From: Poriferisodalis sp964484385
GTDB taxonomy: Bacteria; Actinomycetota; Acidimicrobiia; Acidimicrobiales; Poriferisodalaceae
DNA: 64,000 nt
Assembly: GCA_964484385.1 (NCBI GenBank)
Contig: CAZAFV010000003.1
Coordinates: 1 to 64,000, forward strand
Direction: 5' to 3'
Shown here piece after piece: positions 59,367 to 64,000 of this stretch (position 1 is its first letter; each line of letters begins with the position of its first letter). The notes below the pieces were generated by a model that saw nothing but the letters and a program-made list of their open reading frames with translations, was not told the origin of the DNA and ran no database searches. The translations under genes and the position numbers were made by a program.

Positions 59367-59411
59367 GCTACCCTATCGAGGCTTGAGCACCCAAACACCT
59401 TCGCAATCGAA

Positions 59412-60302
59412 GTGAGGCACGCCCTGTTCCATCTCTACGACGTCCGTGTCTCTTTCGGGCCCTGCCACGTGCTCGAAACAGGCGACCTGAAGCTCGAGGA
59501 CGCGTCGTCGGTCGCGCTCATGGGTCCGAACGGGAGCGGCAAGACCACCTTGCTGCGGGTGCTCAGCGGGCTGCAACGACCGACGTCGGGCCGAATGGAG
59601 TCTCTCGGCGACGTCAGGGTGGGGTTTGTGTGCCAGCACCACCAACCGCATCCCTTCATGCCAATGACGGTGCAAGAGGTACTGACCATCGGGCGCTATC
59701 GCAGTCGCGGACTGCTGAAGCGGTTTCGTCGCAGCGACAAGGAAGCGGTTCGCGTTGCGGCCGAGCGGCTCGACGTTGCACACCTGCGTCAGCGTTCCTT
59801 CGGCGAGCTCTCCGGAGGTCAGCGTCAGCGAGTCATGGTGGCGATGGTGCTCGCGTCAGACTACGACTGCTTGCTGTTCGACGAGCCGATCACCGGCCTG
59901 GACTTGCCGAGCCAGACGACCATTCTCGAGGTGATCGAGGCTGAGCGTGCGGCCGGGCATCTCGTGGTGATGTCGACGCACCACCTGCAAGAGGCACGAC
60001 GCTGCGATCGTGTGCTGCTGCTGAAGGGGATGGTGCTTGCCGACGGGCCTCCCGATGAGGTGCTGACCGATGCGAACCTGACGGCGGCCTTCGGCGGCGA
60101 AGTAGTGGCCCGCGACGACGCCGAGCACGAGTTCGTCATGGAGAGCATCCACGCCCATGAGGCGGGCGATCCTGGCTGCGGCCCGAATGTCGGTGTTATC
60201 TCGCATTCCCACCCGGGACAGTTCTCGCCGGCGGGCAGCCACCACGGTCACCACCACGACTATGACCACGACGCTTCCCATGAGCACGCCCGACAACTGT
60301 GA
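59412..60302 (+). CDS. znuC: Zinc ABC transporter ATP-binding protein, His-rich tail
   Basis: A 296-residue ABC ATPase. Walker A is GPNGSGKTT (~residue 40), the Q-loop CQHHQPH, the signature LSGGQRQR (~135) and Walker B CLLFDEPITGLD. The C-terminus carries a His-rich tail (GSHHGHHHDYDHDASHEHARQL) that may bind zinc. The GTG at 59412 is the first start after an upstream stop. It pairs with ZnuA and ZnuB transcribed the other way. Confidence 0.9.
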   Translation: MRHALFHLYDVRVSFGPCHVLETGDLKLEDASSVALMGPNGSGKTTLLRVLSGLQRPTSGRMESLGDVRVGFVCQHHQPHPFMPMTVQEVLTIGRYRSRGLLKRFRRSDKEAVRVAAERLDVAHLRQRSFGELSGGQRQRVMVAMVLASDYDCLLFDEPITGLDLPSQTTILEVIEAERAAGHLVVMSTHHLQEARRCDRVLLLKGMVLADGPPDEVLTDANLTAAFGGEVVARDDAEHEFVMESIHAHEAGDPGCGPNVGVISHSHPGQFSPAGSHHGHHHDYDHDASHEHARQL

Positions 60303-60364
60303 CCGCCGGGGGCGACTGGGCCTCGCCTCCTTGAACCGTTTCTGAATCGCCCCGGGAGAGCCAG

Positions 60365-60823
60365 ATGGAGCCTCCGAAAGATCTCGAGCAGTTCCACCAA
60401 GACGTGAAGCAGCGGCTTGAGGTGGCGGGACAGCGCTACACCGACGGACGGCGAGCACTTGTCTCGGCGCTGGCGACGGCGCAGCGGCCGCTCACGCTGC
60501 GAGACATCGTGTCGAGAATCCCGGAGGTGCCTCAGAGCTCGGCGTACCGCAACCTCGAAGCGCTGCGCGAGGGCGGTGTGGTGGTTCGCATCAGTGCGGG
60601 CGGCGACCGGGCTCATTTCGAGCTTGCCGAGTCGCTGCTCGGCCATCACCATCACCTGATCTGTGTGTCGTGCGGGACGATCGAGGACATGCGCATCGAC
60701 GGCGCGCTCGAGGCCGAGGTGGATCGTGCACTGACCGGGGCGGCCGGCGAGGCGGGCTTTACGCCCCTGCGTCACAGCCTCGATCTCTACGGCGAATGCT
60801 CTGATTGCGGCGAGGTCGCCTAG
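60365..60823 (+). CDS. zur: Fur-family regulator, probably Zur
   Basis: A 152-residue Fur-family repressor. The winged helix is TLRDIVSRIPEVPQSSAYRNLEALREGG. HHHHLICVSCG carries metal ligands and the first CxxC, and the C-terminal CSDCG the second CxxC of the structural zinc site. Position after znuC and next to a Zur-like box supports Zur over Fur. A GGGAGAG ribosome site lies 6-8 nt upstream. Confidence 0.85.
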   Translation: MEPPKDLEQFHQDVKQRLEVAGQRYTDGRRALVSALATAQRPLTLRDIVSRIPEVPQSSAYRNLEALREGGVVVRISAGGDRAHFELAESLLGHHHHLICVSCGTIEDMRIDGALEAEVDRALTGAAGEAGFTPLRHSLDLYGECSDCGEVA

Positions 60824-60848
60824 AGCAGCGCTCGGTGTTCCGCTTGGC

Positions 60849-61355
60849 TCAGGAGCGGGCCTGCTCGTCGGTCACGATGGGCGGCTCGGTCGACCAGGGG
60901 AAGTTGATCCACAGGTCGGTGCGGCGCCACACCCAGTCGCAGTTGACCGTCGACCACGGCTTCTCGTACAGCACGGCGGTGCGCACGCTGCGCACCCGCG
61001 GCAGGCAGAAGTCGTACACCAGCTTGAGCGTGTGGCCGGTGTCGGCCACGTCGTCGGCGATGAGGATGTCGGAGTCGCGGTGGTCGACCAGGTCGGGCGT
61101 GGGCGGCAGCATGATCGGCACCTGCAGGCGCTCGTCGACGCCGGTGTAGTACTCGCAGTTCATGACGTAGATGTTCTTGACCGACAGGGCGTAGCCCAGC
61201 GAGCCGGCGCAGAACAGCCCGCCCCGGGCGATCGCCAGGATCATCTCGGGCCGGTAGCCGTCGTCGGCGACCATCTGTGCCAGCTCCCGCACGGCGATGC
61301 CGTAGCGCTGCCAGTCCATCACCTCCCGTTCCTCAGCGTCCGTTGCCTCGCTCAC
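60849..61355 (-). CDS. Type I phosphoribosyltransferase-like protein
   Basis: A 168-residue PRTase. The PRPP-binding motif SDILIADDVADTGHTLK (~residue 95) is complete, preceded by ILAIARGGLFCAGSLGYAL with the usual loop I. It resembles hypoxanthine/xanthine-guanine PRTases and their Acidimicrobiia-type homologues. It probably salvages a purine base, though the base is not determined. The ATG is at 61355; it is convergent with zur. Confidence 0.8.
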   Translation of the reverse strand: MSEATDAEEREVMDWQRYGIAVRELAQMVADDGYRPEMILAIARGGLFCAGSLGYALSVKNIYVMNCEYYTGVDERLQVPIMLPPTPDLVDHRDSDILIADDVADTGHTLKLVYDFCLPRVRSVRTAVLYEKPWSTVNCDWVWRRTDLWINFPWSTEPPIVTDEQARS

Positions 61356-61485
61356 CCGTCCTCCCAGTACGCCTCAGGCCGGCCTCCGCCTGCCTCGCCC
61401 CGAACCTAGGCGCGCCGCGACCACTAAGTCGGGCTTCGTCGCAGGAGGCCCGTGCCGTGGGGGTTTCGACCCTCAATCCAATGCT

Positions 61486-61508
61486 GCATCACTTGCATCA
61501 AGTGATGC
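61486..61508. promoter_or_regulatory. Perfect inverted repeat upstream of the RHH-nucleotidyltransferase gene
   Basis: Arms GCATCACTTG and CAAGTGATGC (10 bp) with a 3-nt spacer, 20 bp upstream of the -10 box TATCGT. Its size fits an operator for the ribbon-helix-helix domain of the downstream protein. Confidence 0.65.
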
Positions 61509-61528
61509 TCAGTGACAGACGATGTCGG

Positions 61529-61534
61529 TATCGT
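61529..61534 (+). promoter_or_regulatory. Leaderless-type -10 box (RHH-nucleotidyltransferase gene)
   Basis: TATCGT, 6 nt before the ATG at 61541. Confidence 0.55.
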
Positions 61535-61540
61535 GGGGCC

Positions 61541-61978
61541 ATGCGGCGCGTGACGGTGACGATTCCGGACGATCTCGAGGCTGCCCTCGACAGCTACATC
61601 GCTGAGCAGGCTGCCGCGCCGTCAGTGACAGCGGTTCTTCAGGCGAGCCTCAGGCGCTTCTTGGCTGAGAGCTCAAGCAGGGCGTCGGCGCCGACGCCTG
61701 GCGACGTCCTGCGAAACCGCGGTCGGATCGTGGAGGTGTTGGACCGCCGGGGCGTGTCGAATGTGCGCCTCTTCGGTTCGGTCGCACGCGGCGAAGCGGG
61801 CCCAGACAGTGACATCGACCTGCTCATTACCGTTCCCAAGGGCACCAGCTTGTTCGACCTCGCCGACATGCAATCCCAACTCCAGGAACTGCTCGATGCG
61901 CCAGTACACCTGCTGACCGATGGCGCGATGACCGATGAGCAACGAGCAGCGGTGGCAGCAGAGGCACTGCAGTTATGA
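61541..61978 (+). CDS. RHH-nucleotidyltransferase (MNT) antitoxin fusion
   Basis: A 145-residue protein joining an N-terminal ribbon-helix-helix DNA-binding segment (MRRVTVTIPDDLEAALDSYIAEQ) to a minimal nucleotidyltransferase domain, GSVARGEAGPDSDIDLLITV (GS and DxD motifs). MNT domains modify HEPN toxins; the RHH part implies autoregulation through the adjacent 10-bp-arm operator. The ATG has a TATCGT box 6 nt upstream. It ends in ATGA, coupled to a truncated 9-codon frame, so the toxin partner seems lost. Confidence 0.8.
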   Translation: MRRVTVTIPDDLEAALDSYIAEQAAAPSVTAVLQASLRRFLAESSSRASAPTPGDVLRNRGRIVEVLDRRGVSNVRLFGSVARGEAGPDSDIDLLITVPKGTSLFDLADMQSQLQELLDAPVHLLTDGAMTDEQRAAVAAEALQL

Positions 61979-62004
61979 GCCGACGCTGCTACCTCGATGG
62001 CTGA
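61975..62004 (+). pseudogene. Truncated second gene after the MNT antitoxin
   Basis: A 9-codon frame (MSRRCYLDG) overlapping the antitoxin stop as ATGA, the usual coupling in two-gene toxin-antitoxin operons. It is probably the N-terminal stub of a lost HEPN-type toxin. Confidence 0.4.
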
Positions 62005-62037
62005 TTCCCTAGGAGAGGGTGTCGGGTAGCCGGCGGG

Positions 62038-62268
62038 CTAGTCGGGGAAGGGGTCGTCCCAGTCGTCGGGGAGGAGGATCTCGAATGCGTTGAGCGTCAC
62101 GGCGATCGGGCAGTGGTAGCCCACGTTGGTGATGAGTCCGGCCATGCCTGTCTCGGCGGAGGTGTCGATGGTCGCTACGTAGGTGGCGTCGCTGATGCGG
62201 TGGTCGCGCACGAACTCGGCGACGACTGCGTGGGGGGTGGGCCACGACGCTGTCGGGCGTCCCGTGGT
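62038..62268 (-). pseudogene. Start-less coding fragment after the HNH gene
   Basis: An open frame, in the same frame as the HNH gene and directly after its TAA, encodes WPTPHAVVAEFVRDH, then DATYVATIDTSAETGMAG and ends LLPDDWDDPFPD. It looks like real protein sequence but has no start codon near its 5' end, so it is a decayed remnant or an extension reached by stop readthrough. The rest of 61979-62268 holds nothing else recognisable. Confidence 0.45.
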
Positions 62269-63183
62269 TTACATGATTGCGCGAGCGGGCTGTTTGAAGA
62301 GGTTGGCCTGGTGCCACTCGATGTGCTCGATGGCGGGAGGGCTATAGCCAGTTTGGGGTAGGCGCATCGGTCGGCCCGACAAGTCCAGCAGGCTGCTCCG
62401 TGGCGAGCGATCGCCCATCGCGACCTCTTGGCTGACCAAGATTCGCCTTCGGTGGTCCAGCCCGATCGCACCTTTGTCGAAGAGACGGTGGTGGAGAGCG
62501 CAGAGCAGGATGCCGTTGTCGATGGTGCTCGGCCCGCTTTTGCTGTGCATGCGGACATGCGCAGCGTCGAGTCCCACGTGTTCGCCGAGCATGAGTGCCC
62601 CGAAATCGCAGAACGCACAGCGGAACTCGTACGCACGGGGGACAGTCCTTTGGAATTTCGGGTCCCGCGGCGCAGTTCGAAGCCGCACGTGCGCATCGAG
62701 GCCAAGCGCTGCGAGGATGCCCTCGTGGGCGGTTTCGGGAAATTCGATGTGCAGCAGTTCGCTCACGAGACGGTCTCGGAGTTCGGGGTCGCCAAGCGCG
62801 GCCGCAAACCGTGGCGCCAACTGGCCGACGGCATGGGTGCGCAAGAACTTGGTGTGCTCCTTCACGGCTTGCGGCATCGCATAGATGTCGTCGCCCTCCG
62901 CGGTGCGAACCGTCCAGAGTTCGCTGTCACCGGCCAAGTACACGAACGGGTACTTGGCCGGTGGTGCGGCATCGGCCACACGATGTGAACTGAGGAGTCG
63001 ACGAAGCTCGCCCTCGGCCTCGGCAAATCGGACTGAGGTACTGCCGTCTTTCGCCAGGCGCGCCGTGAGCCACAGCAGCACCAGAGGCTTATACGGTGCC
63101 CGCGCACCGTTCTTGGACCTGAATCGGGTGGTCTTGAGAACCCGTTGGACCCACGCGTCTGCTCCAAGCGGTGTCTGTGGCAT
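62269..63183 (-). CDS. HNH endonuclease of the phosphorothioate-dependent type IV group (SBD-HNH)
   Basis: A 304-residue protein with an N-terminal domain resembling the sulfur-binding domain of ScoMcrA-like enzymes (RAPYKPLVLLWLTARL, RFAEAEGELRRLLSSH, YPFVYLAGDSELWTV). The C-terminal HNH nuclease domain follows: YEFRCAFCDF, LDAAHVRMHSKSGPSTIDNGILLCALHHRLFD. Such enzymes cleave DNA carrying phosphorothioate links and defend against modified DNA. No dnd or ssp modification genes are in the window, fitting a stand-alone restriction role. The ATG at 63183 follows a GTG. Confidence 0.8.
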   Translation of the reverse strand: MPQTPLGADAWVQRVLKTTRFRSKNGARAPYKPLVLLWLTARLAKDGSTSVRFAEAEGELRRLLSSHRVADAAPPAKYPFVYLAGDSELWTVRTAEGDDIYAMPQAVKEHTKFLRTHAVGQLAPRFAAALGDPELRDRLVSELLHIEFPETAHEGILAALGLDAHVRLRTAPRDPKFQRTVPRAYEFRCAFCDFGALMLGEHVGLDAAHVRMHSKSGPSTIDNGILLCALHHRLFDKGAIGLDHRRRILVSQEVAMGDRSPRSSLLDLSGRPMRLPQTGYSPPAIEHIEWHQANLFKQPARAIM

Positions 63184-63415
63184 CACAGTGCCGATACCGG
63201 CAGGCCGGGTGCACGCTTGCGCGCGTCTCGACTGCCTATCGGAGGCGAATTCGTGTACGCAAGATCAGGTGCACCGATCGGGCACTCGGATCTCGCCTGC
63301 CGGACGCTGGCATGCGCCGAGCAGAAAATCCCGGCTGTCGAACGCGTAGCGATGACTACGCTGCCCACGGACACTTCAGAAATCCCAACACGCTTGCTAC
63401 AGACGGGAGCGGTCA

Positions 63416-64000
63416 ATGCCGACAATAGCGCATCTCTTGGATCGGATTGACGACGGCAGAATCGTCATTGCGCCATTTCAGCGCGGCTTGGTTTGGAAAG
63501 CCGATGCAGTACGAAGCCTCATGGATTCCTTGTATCGCGGCTATCCCATCGGTTCCATTATCGTCTGGCCTCGCCATGAGGGTGCCGAAGCCGAAGAGAG
63601 CGTCATTGATGGTCAGCAACGTCTGACCGCACTGTACGTAGTGATGCGCGGGCAACTGCCTGCATGGCTTGACGCGGATAAGACTCCACCGCTCGGAGGA
63701 CTTCAGTTTGATATCGCTGATCAAAAGTTCTTCTATACCGGCAGCACTCTATTGCCCAACGCCGCATGTGTGAACGTCTCTCGGTTGTTCTGTGAGGGGA
63801 CCGAATGGTGGTTGAGCGAACTAAATGAGAGTTCCATCGATGGAGCAACGCGTGCCGAATATATGGCGCGCGTGATGAAATTGCTGGCAATCAAGGAGAA
63901 GAGCATTCCACTCGAATCACTTCCGCGCGCAATGGAACCGGAAGATGCCGAGCGGGTCTTCGAAATCGTCAACACAGCAGGAACTAGGGTTAATAAGGGA
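63416..64000 (+). CDS. DUF262-domain protein, 3' partial
   Basis: 195 codons, open to the window end. The N-terminal DUF262 (ParB/Srx-like) motifs are present: IAPFQRGLVWKADAVRSL, then SVIDGQQRLTALYVV (DGQQR) and FEIVNTAGTRVNKG. DUF262 is found in GmrSD and in SspE-type restriction proteins. A GGGAGC site precedes the ATG. GC is about 50% in bases 63721-63780, lower than the rest, which suggests recent transfer. A C-terminal nuclease domain, if any, is outside the window. Confidence 0.8.
   Translation, partial: MPTIAHLLDRIDDGRIVIAPFQRGLVWKADAVRSLMDSLYRGYPIGSIIVWPRHEGAEAEESVIDGQQRLTALYVVMRGQLPAWLDADKTPPLGGLQFDIADQKFFYTGSTLLPNAACVNVSRLFCEGTEWWLSELNESSIDGATRAEYMARVMKLLAIKEKSIPLESLPRAMEPEDAERVFEIVNTAGTRVNKG

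Noticed and set aside
61455..61480. T-arm-like sequence (GTGGGGGTTTCGACCC) suggesting a tRNA end or attachment site at the edge of the island
   Set aside because: No acceptor, D or anticodon arm could be assembled and the stem does not pair well. Not supported as a tRNA.
62009..62317. A 102-codon minus-strand frame covering the end of the HNH gene
   Set aside because: Arg/His-rich composition typical of an out-of-frame reading. The frame with protein-like sequence is the neighbouring one (62038-62268).
63145..63428. Plus-strand open frames upstream of the DUF262 gene
   Set aside because: They are poor in conserved patterns, overlap the HNH start and the DUF262 start, and have no ribosome site. 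The region reads as a promoter-bearing intergenic stretch.

Overview
The window is high-GC DNA whose gene content points to an actinobacterium, most likely an uncultured Acidimicrobiia-type lineage. The pointers are: coenzyme F420 (an FbiD/CofC guanylyltransferase and two LLM-class F420 oxidoreductases), mycothiol chemistry (an Mca-type amidase), the ImuA'/ImuB/DnaE2 mutasome, actinobacterial DapD, a PafC-like WYL regulator, many CoA-ester enzymes, and a recurring TANNNT box 6-8 nt before start codons. Two N-runs (45010-45019 and 58560-58659) show that this is a draft assembly. The class-level assignment is inference from content; no rRNA or tRNA gene was seen.

Layout. 1-11 kb: damaged WYL regulator, EEP-family hydrolase, AlaX-type tRNA editing protein, DNA methyltransferase with an extra C-terminal domain, PIG-L deacetylase plus FbiD, an 840-residue protein of unknown function, RNase HII, a methyltransferase and a carboxylate-amine ligase. 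11-17 kb: SH3-like surface protein, sulfotransferase, DUF1214-like protein, LLM oxidoreductase and acyl-CoA dehydrogenase. 17-30 kb: NifU-N-like protein, cupin, imuA-imuB, coiled-coil peptidase, FAH hydrolase, two amidases and dnaE2. imuA and dnaE2 have LexA-like boxes over leaderless promoters, and imuA, imuB and dnaE2 all carry copies of one short in-frame stem-loop repeat. 30-38 kb: GDH-like protein, thioredoxin-like lipoprotein, MgtE-type transporter with a duplicated PhoU/TrkA-C partner, mca with an SCP2-like gene, a YdjC-like protein lacking expected metal residues, and a nuclease overlapping a thiolase.

38-49 kb: LLM oxidoreductase, enoyl-CoA hydratase, a triple RidA fusion, MaoC-type dehydratase, acyl-CoA dehydrogenase and class III CoA-transferase (together probably a CoA-thioester catabolic cluster), then a GIY-YIG-like protein, an amidohydrolase, a Fic protein and DapD. 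49-57 kb: M16 lipoprotein protease, nitronate monooxygenase-like protein, SDR, and a membrane-anchored repeat-rich kinase-like protein flanked by 24-bp direct repeats. 57-61 kb: a zinc regulon in which znuB and znuA run leftward, znuC and zur run rightward, and a Zur-like box lies between them. 61-64 kb: a small defence-like island with an RHH-nucleotidyltransferase antitoxin fusion and its truncated partner, an HNH nuclease resembling the phosphorothioate-dependent type IV group, and a DUF262 gene running off the edge with clearly lower GC.

Standout signals: the stem-loop repeat confined, as far as could be read, to the three mutasome genes; the regular leaderless promoter architecture; the predicted extracytoplasmic kinase with flanking repeats; and the restriction/toxin-antitoxin island at the right end.
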